A DNA stretch of 64,000 nucleotides, from the NCBI GenBank assembly GCA_016188985.1, contig JACPGM010000119.1, positions 25,274 through 89,273 of the forward strand, in the 5' to 3' direction. Positions 27,149 to 38,115 of this stretch are shown here, piece after piece. Each line of letters starts with the position of its first letter. The first letter of the stretch is position 1. Below the pieces are notes generated by a model. That model was given only the letters and a program-made list of their open reading frames with translations, made no database searches and had not been told where the DNA came from. The position numbers and the translations under genes are program-made. Source of the stretch: Lentisphaerota bacterium (GTDB lineage: Bacteria > Verrucomicrobiota > Kiritimatiellia > JAAZAB01).

Positions 27149-28135
27149 TCATTTAAGCAAGCGCTCAAGCCCACGACGGCGGCCGCTACCAGGCGGGAAA
27201 CAAGCATCTATCCAGCGGCCGACTTTCTGGGCCAATTGCCATCCGCGGGTGGCTTTCATGGCGCTGATTTCCTGGCGCAGGTGCACGATTTCGCCATGAT
27301 ATTGGCGCACGACCTGCCGCTGATGCTCAATAAGTTCAAAAAGCCCCGGCACCGTAGTGATGTGTTTTCGGTAACGGTCTCTATAACGGTAACAGCGCTC
27401 ACGGCCAAAGACATACGCTTGAAAAGCCTCATCCATGGCTTGGTAACGGCTGATGGTTTCTGGAGCAAGCCCAAAACGCTCCAGCAGCCCAGCCAGCGGC
27501 AGCCAGACCTCAAGTCCGAATTCCTTATTCTTCTCATAAAAATAAAACAGGCTCCGAAACAGGATGAACGAAACCGGCAGGCAACCCGCGAACACCCATT
27601 CATGGTCAATGAGATAATATTTTCCGCCGTCTCTAAGAATATTTTCAAATAGCGGGTCGGCCAGCGCCGGGGTAAGAAAGGGGCCCAGGCCAGAGAGGTC
27701 CGCCGCAGAGTCAAGAGCGAACACTTGCTGCAGCTCCTCGCTCCATACCGGTTCTGGAACTGTGGCAAAAGCGTCATTCAGCAAGGCAACGTAGTCGCTG
27801 ATGATATTCAGAAACTGCCGTTTATCGCGCTTCAGGAAGGCGTCGCCAAGCAAAGCATCCATACTGCGGCCTTCCACAAAATCGAAGCGCAGGGTTTGTT
27901 CGTCAACGACAGTAACATCCGGCAAACGCAGCCGGTCGCCCTGCAGGCTTTTTCGGATAGGAGCAGTCTCTTCATAAAGACGACTGAGATGCGGAACGGC
28001 CTGGGCAACAAGCGCTTTTTTCATAACAAATTTTCGGCCGTGGTCTTGCCAGACCGAGGTTGCAACCTGAAAACGCTCCAGGCGGTGACGATTATATCTT
28101 ATGTACAGCAAGTTCATAAAGCGGCATTGTAGCAC
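27149..28135 (-). CDS. Protein-kinase-fold/phosphotransferase-like protein with C-terminal coiled-coil
   Basis: FVEGRSMDALLGD, YYLIDHEWVF (kinase-like D), C-terminal EISAMKATRGWQLAQKVGRWI tail often seen in glycan-cluster proteins. Confidence 0.5.
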   Translation of the reverse strand: MLQCRFMNLLYIRYNRHRLERFQVATSVWQDHGRKFVMKKALVAQAVPHLSRLYEETAPIRKSLQGDRLRLPDVTVVDEQTLRFDFVEGRSMDALLGDAFLKRDKRQFLNIISDYVALLNDAFATVPEPVWSEELQQVFALDSAADLSGLGPFLTPALADPLFENILRDGGKYYLIDHEWVFAGCLPVSFILFRSLFYFYEKNKEFGLEVWLPLAGLLERFGLAPETISRYQAMDEAFQAYVFGRERCYRYRDRYRKHITTVPGLFELIEHQRQVVRQYHGEIVHLRQEISAMKATRGWQLAQKVGRWIDACFPPGSGRRRGLERLLK

Positions 28136-28240
28136 GGTTACTACAAAATGATAGCCCCTTTGAAATTAACCGATTGGCTTTGCCCTGCCAGTATATATAT
28201 TAGTCCCCGCTGGTTTTCAGAAGCTAAACCATTTTAAATA

Positions 28241-30139
28241 ATGCCCATCACAATGAAACCCGGAGCATATCCAAGCGCAGACAATAGCAGATGCAATTAC
28301 CGTTTCTATATCCTGCTGGTTTTGCTGTTGCTGATCATTCTGGGGTCCAAGCTATGGCTCATCCGGCAGGCCGGCACTGACCTGCCGGACTGGGACCAGT
28401 GGGACGGCGAGGGCGGCAATCTGCTCATGCCGTTTTTCCATGGCAAGTTGTCCTTCTGGGATTTGTTTAAGGCGCATAACGAGCACCGTATCTTATTTCA
28501 TCGTCTGCTCTGCCTGGCCACGGTCCTGCTCAACGGTCAGTGGGATGCCAGGGTGGAAATGGTCGCCGGCGCGCTGATTCACACCCTGACGGCGCTCGCG
28601 CTGTTCTGGATCCTGGTCAGGCTGGCCGGGGCGCGTATGAGCGACTGGATTTTCCTGCAGATCGCCGTGGCGTTTGCCATGCCTTTTTGGGAAAACACCT
28701 TGTCCGGGTTTCAATCGCAGTTTTATTTTCTCCTGCTCTTATCCATCGTATCCATGGCCCTGCTGGTGCTGAACCGGCCCTTTACCTGGCAATGGTTAGC
28801 GGGACTGTTGCTGGCTTTCCTGTGTCTATTCACCATGGCATCGGGAGTCCTCGCGGCCTGCGCCGCGTTCGCACTGCTGCTGGTCAGATTTTTGAAAGAC
28901 CGCCGCGACACACGCCAATTCATCGGGGTGGCTCTGGCCTTTCTGCTAATCATCGGCGTGGCCTTACTGTTCAAGGTTTCCGTGCCGGATCATGAGCGTT
29001 TGAAGGCTCAATCCATCACGGAATTCATAGATACCTTAGGCAAAAACCTGGCTTGGCCTAATTCTTTTTTCCCGCCGCTTGCCTTTTTTAATTTTCTCCC
29101 CCTGGCTGTGCTGGGCTTGGTTTACCTGCAATCAAAAGCCAAAGACCAGCGGGCCGAGGAAATGACGCTGGTTTTAGGCATCTGGGGTAGCCTGCAGGCC
29201 GCGGCAATTGCCTACGCACGCGGCGCGGATGGTTCCGCCTCAGCATGGCGCTACATGGACCTGTTGAGCATCGGCATGATTGCCAACGGCATGAGCATCG
29301 TTGTCCTGTTTTCTCGTTTTGAGGGTAAAACGCTTCTGGTCAGATTCGGCGCAGCCTTGTCCGCGGCCTGGGCCATAGCCTGCGGCCTGGGGCTCTATTC
29401 GCTCTCGGAGCGCGCGCTGGACAGCGATATTCCCCGGCATAAATTCTTCGCGGAAAAACGCGTCGAGCATGTGCGGGCTTTCGTGGCCAGTGATGATATG
29501 GCCGATTTGACGAACCAGCCCGAAAAGGAAATCCCGTTCCCGGACCCGCAGTATCTGGCCTACGTCCTGCGCGATGTGTACATAAGAACACTTCTACCGG
29601 CCAGCGTGCGTCCGGCATTACACGTTCGCCAGCAAAACCCCGCCGAGGACGCCTTCATCCCTGGCGGTATCCCCCCGGAGTTTCCGGCTCCGGGCTCGGG
29701 TGAAACCTGCTGGGGTTCATATTCCCGGGAGGAGGGCCGGGCCGAGGGAACCTTCGAGAGCCTGCCGCTCCACCCCCTGCCGATGAGACTCCTTAAGTTC
29801 GAACTGGCCGGCTGGCTGGGGACGGGCTACCAGGAACTGAAACTTATCGCCGTTGATTCCGGGCGGGAAACAGTCGTACACCCGCGGCACCCGGCCCTGC
29901 TCGGCTGGCAGCCGTTATATCTCAGAGCGCCGGCGGGCAAATTCCGCATCGTTGCCACGGATGATCACGACCGCCGCTGGTTCGCTTTCAAGGAACCCAA
30001 GGAAACGGGCTATTACTCTTACCTCGCGGACCGCGCCGTGGCGTTGGGCAAGCATTTATTCTTTATCGGGCTGTTCACTGCCGTTTTTATCTTTCTCGCG
30101 GCGTATTTCAATAAGCTCGCCTATCGTAAAACCACATGA
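28241..30139 (+). CDS. Large multi-TM membrane protein, paralogue of 40424-41965
   Basis: Multiple TM segments; LNGQWDARVEMV and FVASDDMADLTNQPEKEIPFPDPQYLAYVLR shared with the second protein. Confidence 0.7.
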   Translation: MPITMKPGAYPSADNSRCNYRFYILLVLLLLIILGSKLWLIRQAGTDLPDWDQWDGEGGNLLMPFFHGKLSFWDLFKAHNEHRILFHRLLCLATVLLNGQWDARVEMVAGALIHTLTALALFWILVRLAGARMSDWIFLQIAVAFAMPFWENTLSGFQSQFYFLLLLSIVSMALLVLNRPFTWQWLAGLLLAFLCLFTMASGVLAACAAFALLLVRFLKDRRDTRQFIGVALAFLLIIGVALLFKVSVPDHERLKAQSITEFIDTLGKNLAWPNSFFPPLAFFNFLPLAVLGLVYLQSKAKDQRAEEMTLVLGIWGSLQAAAIAYARGADGSASAWRYMDLLSIGMIANGMSIVVLFSRFEGKTLLVRFGAALSAAWAIACGLGLYSLSERALDSDIPRHKFFAEKRVEHVRAFVASDDMADLTNQPEKEIPFPDPQYLAYVLRDVYIRTLLPASVRPALHVRQQNPAEDAFIPGGIPPEFPAPGSGETCWGSYSREEGRAEGTFESLPLHPLPMRLLKFELAGWLGTGYQELKLIAVDSGRETVVHPRHPALLGWQPLYLRAPAGKFRIVATDDHDRRWFAFKEPKETGYYSYLADRAVALGKHLFFIGLFTAVFIFLAAYFNKLAYRKTT

Positions 30140-30177
30140 TATAAGTTTTGCGATTCGTCCGGACGGCGGCTCCTTTT

Positions 30178-31266
30178 ATGCGCCCCAAACAAACCAAAAA
30201 GAAATGTCTGGTGACCGGCTCCTCAGGATTGATCGGCTCGGAAGTCTGCCGCTTCTTTCACCAGCGCGGGTTCGAGGTTCACGGAATAGATAACAACCAG
30301 CGGGCAGTATTTTTTGGTCCGCAGGGTGACACGCGCTGGAACCAGCAACGGCTAAGCAGATGTCTGCCCGGCTACAACCATCATGAGCTTGATATCCGCG
30401 ACCGGGCAGGGATTCTCAAACTGGTCGGGAAACTGAAGCCCGCGGTAATCATCCATTCCGCTGCTCAGCCCTCGCACGACCTCGCGGCGGCCATCCCCTT
30501 CGACGATTTCGACACTAACGCCGTGGGAACCCTTAACCTGATCGAGGCCGCGCGGCGCTCGTGCCCGGAAGCACCATTTATCCATATGTCCACCAACAAG
30601 GTCTACGGCGATGGGCCCAACCTAATCAAACTGAAAGAATTGCCGACCCGTTGGGAATACGACGACCCGGCCTACGCTCACGGCATCCCGGAAACTTTTT
30701 CCATTGACCAGTCCAAACATTCGCTGTTCGGCGCCTCGAAGGTCGCTTCCGATATTGTCGTGCAGGAATACGGGCGGTATTTCAACATGCCGACTTGCTG
30801 CTTGCGCGGCGGCTGTCTGACCGGCCCCAATCACGCGGGCGTCGAGTTGCACGGTTTCCTGAGTTTTCTCGTCAAGTGCAACCTGGAGGGCCGGGAATAC
30901 AAGGTCTTCGGCTACAAGGGCAAGCAGGTGCGCGACAACATCCATGCCGAGGACGTGGCCGCCTTCATGTACGCATTTTACGAAGCGCCGCGCTACGGCG
31001 AGGTCTATAACCTCGGCGGAGGCAAGGATAACTCCTGCTCGATTCTCGAAGCCTTCAAGCTCTCTGAGCAATACACCGGCAAGCGCCAACGTTTCACCTA
31101 CCTGGAACAGAACCGGATTGGGGACCATATCTGTTACTATAGCGATTTGCGCAAGATGAAGGCCCATTACCCGGGTTGGGCCATCCGTAAAAACTTACCC
31201 ACAATTTTTAAAGAAATCGTCAAGTCCTGGCAGCAACGCCTCAACAAGACGCGCGTTAATCCATGA
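30178..31266 (+). CDS. NAD-dependent sugar epimerase (CDP-paratose 2-epimerase-like SDR)
   Basis: [18 protein letters not shown] (Rossmann), [48 protein letters not shown]. Confidence 0.8.
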   Translation: MRPKQTKKKCLVTGSSGLIGSEVCRFFHQRGFEVHGIDNNQRAVFFGPQGDTRWNQQRLSRCLPGYNHHELDIRDRAGILKLVGKLKPAVIIHSAAQPSHDLAAAIPFDDFDTNAVGTLNLIEAARRSCPEAPFIHMSTNKVYGDGPNLIKLKELPTRWEYDDPAYAHGIPETFSIDQSKHSLFGASKVASDIVVQEYGRYFNMPTCCLRGGCLTGPNHAGVELHGFLSFLVKCNLEGREYKVFGYKGKQVRDNIHAEDVAAFMYAFYEAPRYGEVYNLGGGKDNSCSILEAFKLSEQYTGKRQRFTYLEQNRIGDHICYYSDLRKMKAHYPGWAIRKNLPTIFKEIVKSWQQRLNKTRVNP

Positions 31267-32342
31267 AAATACTCATCACGGGCATCTGCGGGTTTGTGGG
31301 CCGGCTCCTGGCGCTCGGGCTTCTTGAGCACAAACCCGGGTTGAAGATCATCGGGTTAGACAATCTTGTGCGGCCCGGCAGCGAGCTCTTCCGCCGTACC
31401 TGGAAAACACACGGGGTCGCATTCCATCACGGCGATATTCGCAGTCCGAGCGACCTTGAAAATCTGCCGGAGTGCGACTGGATTCTCGATGCCGCGGCCA
31501 ACCCGAGCGTGCTGGCCGGCGTTGATGGCAAGACCAGCTCTCGCCAATTGGTCGAGCACAACCTACAGGGCACAATCAACCTGCTGGAATTATGCAAGCA
31601 ATGGTCAGCCGGTTTTATCATGCTCAGTACCAGCCGCGTCTATTCCATCAGCGCCCTGGCCGCGCTTCCCATGAAAATCAAAAACCGAGCTTTTGTGCCG
31701 GCCCCGGCAAGTCTTAAGCTCAGCGGCGTAACGCCCGCAGGGATCACCGAGGAATTTCCCAGCGAGCCGCCGCTTTCCTTCTACGGAACGGCGAAAAAAG
31801 CTTCGGAGACGCTGGCTTTGGAATATGGCAGCGCTTTTGATTTGCCCGTCTGGATCAACCGCTGCGGGGTCATGGCCGGCGCCGGGCAGTTTGGCAAGCC
31901 GGATCAGGGCATTTTTTCATTCTGGATCCATTCCTGGCGCCAAAGGAAACCTATGGCTTACATCGGCTTCAAGGGCGCCGGCTGCCAAGTCCGCGACTGC
32001 CTTCATCCGCTTGATCTTGTTCCGCTACTGATCCGGCAAATGCAAGGCAAACGCCGAGAGGTTCCCGCGGTGCTGAACACCAGCGGCGGCATGGCCAACA
32101 GCATCTCGCTGGCGCAGCTCAGTGCCTGGTGCGCGGAGAGGTTCGGCCCGCGTAAGATATCCGCTAAGCCGGCCAACCGGCCCTACGATGTTCCCTGGCT
32201 GGTGCTCAACTCGCGGCGCGCGCAACAAGCCTGGAACTGGGCGCCCGCCACCAGCCTGGAAAAGATTTTTGAGGAGATTGCCAGGCAGGCCGAACAACAA
32301 CCAGGCTGGCTGGAACTTTCCGAAGATGAGCCGCCGCGATGA
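31263..32342 (+). CDS. NAD-dependent epimerase/dehydratase (extended SDR)
   Basis: [49 protein letters not shown]. Confidence 0.8.
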   Translation: MKILITGICGFVGRLLALGLLEHKPGLKIIGLDNLVRPGSELFRRTWKTHGVAFHHGDIRSPSDLENLPECDWILDAAANPSVLAGVDGKTSSRQLVEHNLQGTINLLELCKQWSAGFIMLSTSRVYSISALAALPMKIKNRAFVPAPASLKLSGVTPAGITEEFPSEPPLSFYGTAKKASETLALEYGSAFDLPVWINRCGVMAGAGQFGKPDQGIFSFWIHSWRQRKPMAYIGFKGAGCQVRDCLHPLDLVPLLIRQMQGKRREVPAVLNTSGGMANSISLAQLSAWCAERFGPRKISAKPANRPYDVPWLVLNSRRAQQAWNWAPATSLEKIFEEIARQAEQQPGWLELSEDEPPR

Positions 32343-33142
32343 ACCCTAAACCACTCCACCTGCTTTCCGTCGTCATCCCCGTGCAAAACGAGGAAGGCTG
32401 TATCGGTTCAACGATCGAGCATCTGCACCTGGAGTTGAAACTCAAGAATATCCCGCACGAAATCGTCGCGGTTGATGACGGCAGCAGCGACCAGAGCTGG
32501 CAGATCCTGACCGCGCTGCAGGCCAGGGTGCCGGTCCTCGTCCCCCTGCAGAACACGCACCGGCACGGCTTTGGGCGCGCCATCATCTTCGGGCTGGATC
32601 ACATGCAAGGCGACGCGGCGGTGATCATGATGGCCGATGAATCCGACGATTGCCGCGACGTGGTGCGCTACTGGAACAAGCTCAACGAGGGTTATGACTG
32701 CGTTTTCGGCAGCCGGTTCATCAAGGGGGGCGGGACCATTGATTACCCCTGGTTTAAGATGATTCTGAACCGGATAGCCAACACGTTTCTGATGATCATG
32801 TTCCGCATACCTTTCAATGACGTGACCAACGCCTTCAAGGCCTACCGGCGCGACGCCATTGATGGCTGCCGCCCGCTGATCGCGCCGCATTTCAACCTGA
32901 CCGTGGAGTTGCCGTTAAAGGCGATCGTGCGCGGCTATTCCTGGACGGTGATCCCGATCACCTGGCGCAACCGCCGCACGGGCGAGGCCAAGCTGAAGAT
33001 CAAGGAGATGGGCAGCCGCTACCTGTTCATCTGCCTCTACCTCTGGCTGGAAAAGTATTTCAGCATGGGCGACTACAAGCGCAATCCCCCGCCCTCCTTT
33101 ATTAAGCCTCCCGCCGATTCCAAAGCCGCAAAAAAGGCCTGA
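32339..33142 (+). CDS. GT2 glycosyltransferase (dolichol-phosphate mannosyltransferase-like)
   Basis: LSVVIPVQNEEGCIGSTIEHL, IVAVDDGSSDQSWQIL, GSRFIKGG, WRNRRTGEAKLKIKEMGSRYL. Confidence 0.87.
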   Translation: MNPKPLHLLSVVIPVQNEEGCIGSTIEHLHLELKLKNIPHEIVAVDDGSSDQSWQILTALQARVPVLVPLQNTHRHGFGRAIIFGLDHMQGDAAVIMMADESDDCRDVVRYWNKLNEGYDCVFGSRFIKGGGTIDYPWFKMILNRIANTFLMIMFRIPFNDVTNAFKAYRRDAIDGCRPLIAPHFNLTVELPLKAIVRGYSWTVIPITWRNRRTGEAKLKIKEMGSRYLFICLYLWLEKYFSMGDYKRNPPPSFIKPPADSKAAKKA

Positions 33143-33658
33143 TGAGTGCTCGGTCATTGCGCCGGTGTTTGGCAACAAACTGCCTAAGGCGGCCTTTGGC
33201 CGCAACCCAATTTATTTTTATCACCTTCAGTTGTCCATCGCAGGGCGAATTTCGTTTGAAAAAGACGGCGGTGATTCCGGCCCATCTGCGGGCTTTCCGC
33301 CCTCACGCATACACGAGTATAGCGCTTCGCGCGGCGCACCCGCATCTGAGCCGGACTGACCTTGCTTTTTCAAATCCGCCGCTGGCGGAAGCGAAATTCA
33401 CCCTGCCCCCATGCCACGTAACCGCGGCGGTTGCGTGGTGAACCCTGGCCTGCGGCAGGGCAAAGCTGCGGCTTGCCAATTTTACAAAGCCATGGGCATG
33501 ACTGAGCAGGCAAAACTTCTCCGCAAAAGTGTGTCATGTTTTAACGGAACGGTCTAATAGACTCCGGATTTGACAGTCTGCCTTTATTTGCTTATGTTGG
33601 CTCTACTTTGTTGCATAATTCATGGGGACAAAGTCTCTAAGGCGTCGCCAGTCAATAA

Positions 33659-34894
33659 ATGAATAAACCATTCTCATTGCTCATTAAGCCGGCCGGGCCG
33701 GACTGCAACCTGGAGTGTGCGTATTGCTTTTATCGCAGCCGCGGGGCGTTGTTTCCCGAGACGCCCATGCATCGCATGAGCATGGATATCCTGGAGAAGG
33801 TAATCGCCAGCTATATGGCCACGGACCAGCCCGTGTATGCCTTTGCCTGGCAGGGTGGCGAACCGTTGTTAATGGGCCTGGATTTTTTCCAGTCGGTCAT
33901 CCAGCTCCAGAAGCGTTTTGGCCGCAACGGCGCGGTGGCGCAGAATAGCTTGCAAACCAACGGCCTGCTGATAACCGACGAACTGGCCAAACATTTTTTT
34001 CAATATCGTTTCCTGCTGGGTGTAAGTCTTGACGGCCCCGAATCCATTCATAACATCTACCGGGTCAATGCCGCCGGCGCGGGGTCTTTTGCGGCCGTCT
34101 GGCGCGGGATTGAGTGTCTGCGGCGGCAGGGGGTGGATTTTAATATTCTCACGCTCGTGACGCAGGCCAACGTGCGGCAAGGCTCCGCGGTGTATGGTTA
34201 TCTGCGCGACCAGGGTTTGCATTTCCATCAATATATTCCCTGTGTGGAAGCGGATGAGCGCGGCGCGTTGGCGAACTTCAGCATTATGGGTGAAGCGTGG
34301 GGCGAGTTCCTGTGCGCAGTATATGATGAGTGGATCAAGGACGATACGCGGCGCGTATCGGTGCGGCTGTTTGATTCTATTCTCAACCTCCTGGTAGATG
34401 GCCGCAAGGTTGATTGCACCATGCGTGCGGCCTGCGACACCTATGTAGTGGTGGAACATAATGGCGCCATTTATCCGTGCGATTTCCACGTTGATTCCAA
34501 ATGGCGCCTGGGTAATATCCGGGAGACTTCCTGGGAGCAAGTGTTCACGCAAAGCGTCTATCGGCAGTTCATTCATCAGAAAAGCGAGTGGAACGAAACC
34601 TGTTCGGTTTGTCAATGGCGGCGGCTGTGCGCGGGCGACTGCCTGAAGCACCGCGCGAATCCCGCCGGCAGCCCGCGCGCGCTCAGCCGGCTATGCGCCG
34701 GTTGGAAACTCTTTTTTGCTCACACGCACCGAGGCTTCGAACAGTTGGCTGACCAGATCCGACAAGAACGCGCGCAGCCTGGGATTGCAGCGGCCAAGCC
34801 TACGAGCAACAAACCGGGACGCAACGACTATTGCCCCTGCGGCAGCGGGTTGAAATATAAAAAATGCTGTCTGCGCGTGCCGGCCGCAGTCTGA
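33659..34894 (+). CDS. Anaerobic sulfatase-maturating enzyme (radical SAM/SPASM) with C-terminal SEC-C motif
   Basis: CNLECAYCFYRSRG (CxxxCxxC), WQGGEPLLMG, CDTYVVVEHNGAIYPCDFHVD, CSVCQWRRLCAGDC, tail GRNDYCPCGSGLKYKKCC. Confidence 0.92.
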   Translation: MNKPFSLLIKPAGPDCNLECAYCFYRSRGALFPETPMHRMSMDILEKVIASYMATDQPVYAFAWQGGEPLLMGLDFFQSVIQLQKRFGRNGAVAQNSLQTNGLLITDELAKHFFQYRFLLGVSLDGPESIHNIYRVNAAGAGSFAAVWRGIECLRRQGVDFNILTLVTQANVRQGSAVYGYLRDQGLHFHQYIPCVEADERGALANFSIMGEAWGEFLCAVYDEWIKDDTRRVSVRLFDSILNLLVDGRKVDCTMRAACDTYVVVEHNGAIYPCDFHVDSKWRLGNIRETSWEQVFTQSVYRQFIHQKSEWNETCSVCQWRRLCAGDCLKHRANPAGSPRALSRLCAGWKLFFAHTHRGFEQLADQIRQERAQPGIAAAKPTSNKPGRNDYCPCGSGLKYKKCCLRVPAAV

Positions 34895-34933
34895 CGGCAT
34901 AACCCATCAACCGGGCGTTTATGTGGCAATAAA

Positions 34934-36463
34934 ATGAAACCACCCAATATCCTTTTTATTCTTTCGGACCAGCACAACGCAAAGTTCCTGGGTTGCCGGA
35001 ACCATCCTGACGTCAAGACGCCAAACATGGACCGTATGGCCCAGGAAGGGGTGCGCTTTGAAAACGCCATTGCCCAGAATCCCATCTGCACGCCGAGCCG
35101 CGTCAGTTATCTCTCGGGGCAATACTGTCATAATCATGGCTACTATGGGCTGAGTGGTCCTTGGCCGCGCGGTTTGCCCACCCTCCTTGGCTATTTCCGC
35201 CGCCACGGTTATACCACCGCGGCCATGGGCAAAATCCATTGCCCCGAGTACTGGGTGGAAGACGACTGCGACGTCTTTCACGAAGTCTGTCAAGGCGGCA
35301 GCATCGGCGGGGGCAGTTCCGCCTTTGCTGAGTTCTGCCGGCAGATCGGCCATAGCGACTGGCAAGAGCATTTGGGATTGCCTGAGTTCGGCGGTCGCGC
35401 ACAGCAAAGCATGGAAGGCCGGCCGGGGCCCAGGGCGTTTGAGCATACCATGGAAGGATGGCTCTCGCGGACAGCCATTGAGTTCATGCGCCAGGCAGCC
35501 AAGGAGCAACGGCCTTTCTGTTGCCACGTCAGCCTACCCCGCCCACACCAGACCACCTCGCCGGCCCCCGAGTTCTGGAACCTTTACAATGAAAAAAAGT
35601 TGCGCCTGCCGCCGAATGCCGATTATGCAATGACCCACCAGGCGCCGCACCTCAAAGCCATGGCTGCTTTCTGGCGCAAGGGAAACTGGACACTGTTTGA
35701 ACCGCGAACTTTCGAAGCCGGCCGCCTCCGTAAACTGCATGGCTACCTTGGCGCGGTGAGTCAGGTTGATCAGGCCGTCGGCCAACTGCTTGACTTCCTG
35801 CGCCAGGACGGCTTGGCCGAAAACACGATTGTGGTCTATTCATCCGACCATGGCGATTATGCCTGCGAACACGGGATTATGGAGAAAGCCCCTGGTATTT
35901 GTCACGACGCCATAACGCGCGTGCCGGCGATCTGGTGGTGGCCGGGGCGCTTCAAGGCCGGGCATGTGGCCAAAGAGATCGTCGAAGCGGTTGATGTCTC
36001 TGCCACGTTTTGCGCCCTGGCCGGGCTACCCGCAATGGAAACCAGCGATGGCCGGGATATCTCGCGCCTGCTCGGCGGCGTGAACGGCGAAATTCATCAG
36101 ATCGGCGTTACCGAGTTTGCCTGGAGCAAGAGCGTCCGCAAAGGAAAATACCGCTTCGTCTATTACCCGCGCGGCATGTTTGCCGCCGAGTATCCCGATG
36201 GGTTCGGCGAGCTCTACGATCTGGAGGCCGATCCATGGGAAATGAATAATCTATTTTTTGAAGCGGGGGCCAAGTCCGTAGTCCGCGAGTTGCAGCAGGA
36301 CTTGATGGAATGGCTGATCACGACGGCGCGCCCGGTAACCGTTCTGCCACAGGCCGGCCAGCCAACAACTCAGTCGCGCCTGCGCTACCGCAACCGCATT
36401 AATGCCGATGGCAAGATCCATCCCGACCGGATTGAGGAATTAGATAATAAAAATTACATCTGA
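34934..36463 (+). CDS. Sulfatase (Cys-type, CTPSR formylglycine motif at 35087-35101)
   Basis: NILFILSDQHNAKFLGC, CTPSRVSYLSGQYCHNHG, AMGKIHC, VVYSSDHGDYACEHG; no obvious signal peptide. Confidence 0.92.
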   Translation: MKPPNILFILSDQHNAKFLGCRNHPDVKTPNMDRMAQEGVRFENAIAQNPICTPSRVSYLSGQYCHNHGYYGLSGPWPRGLPTLLGYFRRHGYTTAAMGKIHCPEYWVEDDCDVFHEVCQGGSIGGGSSAFAEFCRQIGHSDWQEHLGLPEFGGRAQQSMEGRPGPRAFEHTMEGWLSRTAIEFMRQAAKEQRPFCCHVSLPRPHQTTSPAPEFWNLYNEKKLRLPPNADYAMTHQAPHLKAMAAFWRKGNWTLFEPRTFEAGRLRKLHGYLGAVSQVDQAVGQLLDFLRQDGLAENTIVVYSSDHGDYACEHGIMEKAPGICHDAITRVPAIWWWPGRFKAGHVAKEIVEAVDVSATFCALAGLPAMETSDGRDISRLLGGVNGEIHQIGVTEFAWSKSVRKGKYRFVYYPRGMFAAEYPDGFGELYDLEADPWEMNNLFFEAGAKSVVRELQQDLMEWLITTARPVTVLPQAGQPTTQSRLRYRNRINADGKIHPDRIEELDNKNYI

Positions 36464-36619
36464 GCACCTGAAAGCTGTATTGGAAAGATATCAAGCATAG
36501 TTTGCCCCTGTTCATACGAGGCGAACACGCCGCGTAACCCCTTATTGGTAGTGCCAACTGTAGCACGCCACAGCCTGCCCTGCGAAGTCATCTGGACGAA
36601 GCACGGGTGTGGCGCGGAT

Positions 36620-36674
36620 GCCCGCATGCCTGCCCGCAATGCTGCGCATAGCGCTGCAGGCGGGCTATGCGGGC
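36620..36674. repeat. Intergenic hairpin (gcccgcat...atgcgggc)
   Basis: gcccgcatgcctgcccgca...tgcaggcgggctatgcgggc upstream of the nfeD-like gene. Confidence 0.5.
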
Positions 36675-36795
36675 TTACAACAGGATACCCACCCACAAGA
36701 CAAGGCCTTACCGCGCCGCACAGACCGGGCTGGACAATCAAAAGCAATTGGCGTTAAATAACGGACACCTGAGAGATAATGGAAAGTTTGCAACC

Positions 36796-38073
36796 ATGTT
36801 CATAAAACCGCGCATCTTGGCGCTACTGCTGGCGGCCGGCCTGCCGGCCGGTGCCACGGAAGTTCTGGTCGCGAAAGTTGATGGCGTCATCGGTCCGATT
36901 ACAGCCAAGTTCATGGCTGAAGCCGTTGACCGCGCCGAACAGCTAAAGACCGAGTGCGTGGTTTTCGAGTTGGATACCCCCGGCGGCCTGGATGATTCCA
37001 TGCGCTCGATCATCAAGCGCATCATGGCGGCCAAGGTGCCGGTGGTGGTATTTGTGGCGCCTTCCGGTTCGCGCGCGGCCTCCGCGGGCGCATTTATTAC
37101 CCTGGCCGCGCACGTGGCCGCCATGGCTCCCGGGACCACTATCGGCGCCGCCCATCCCGTGGCCTTCGGCCAATCAATGCAGACTGACTCCAACATGGCG
37201 GCCAAGGTGGAAAATGATGCGGCCGCCTATATCCGCTCCATCGCCGAAAAGAGAGGACGCAACATTGCCTGGGCCGAATCGGCCGTCAAGGAAAGCGTAT
37301 CGCTCTCCGAGACCGAAGCCCTGGAACGCAAGGTAATTGACTTGTTGGCGCCGAGCACCGAGGCGCTGCTGACCACGCTGGATGGGCGAACGGTTAAGCT
37401 CAACGACACCAGCGTGACGCTCAAGACCAAGGACGCGGCCCTGACACACTTTGAAATGAACTGGCGGGACAATCTGTTACACGCCATCGCCAATCCCAAC
37501 CTGGCGTACATTCTCTTGATGTTGGGCCTCCTGGGCCTCTATTTCGAATTTGCCAATCCCGGCGCTATTCTGCCGGGGGTAGTCGGCGCCATTTCGCTCA
37601 TTCTGGCCTTCTTCGCTTTCCAGACATTATCGGTGAATTATGCCGGAATCTTGCTTATTGTGCTGGCCGCGATCCTGTTTATCGTAGATGTTATGGCTGC
37701 TACTCACGGCGTGTTAACCGTGGGAGGACTGGTAGCCTTGGCCATTGGGTCGCTCATGCTCTTTAATCAAAACCCTGATCCCGCCCTGCGAGTATCGTTG
37801 CAGGTCATCGTTCCGGTCGTGCTGGTTACCGGCGCTTTTTTCTTGCTTGGCGCCTGGTTATCGCTTAAAGCCATGGTCCGGCGGCCGGTTACCGGCGCGG
37901 TGAGCCTGCTGGGCGAGGAAGGCGAAGCCCGCACGCCAATAAACCCGCAGGGCGGCAGTGTTTTTGTAGCCGGTACCCACTGGAACGCCCTGGCCGATAC
38001 GGAGATCCCCGCGGGCCGCCGGGTCAAGGTTGTAGACGTCCGCCACATGACGCTCAAAGTAGAAACATTGTAA
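36796..38073 (+). CDS. NfeD-type membrane-bound ClpP-class serine protease
   Basis: LDTPGGLDDSMRSIIKRI, SGSRAASAGAFITLAAHVAAMAPGTTIGAAHPV, TM segments and C-terminal NfeD OB-like region. Confidence 0.9.
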   Translation: MFIKPRILALLLAAGLPAGATEVLVAKVDGVIGPITAKFMAEAVDRAEQLKTECVVFELDTPGGLDDSMRSIIKRIMAAKVPVVVFVAPSGSRAASAGAFITLAAHVAAMAPGTTIGAAHPVAFGQSMQTDSNMAAKVENDAAAYIRSIAEKRGRNIAWAESAVKESVSLSETEALERKVIDLLAPSTEALLTTLDGRTVKLNDTSVTLKTKDAALTHFEMNWRDNLLHAIANPNLAYILLMLGLLGLYFEFANPGAILPGVVGAISLILAFFAFQTLSVNYAGILLIVLAAILFIVDVMAATHGVLTVGGLVALAIGSLMLFNQNPDPALRVSLQVIVPVVLVTGAFFLLGAWLSLKAMVRRPVTGAVSLLGEEGEARTPINPQGGSVFVAGTHWNALADTEIPAGRRVKVVDVRHMTLKVETL

Positions 38074-38115
38074 GTCAGATATCAGAGGTCAGAATTTAAC
38101 AAGGAGGGTATCATC

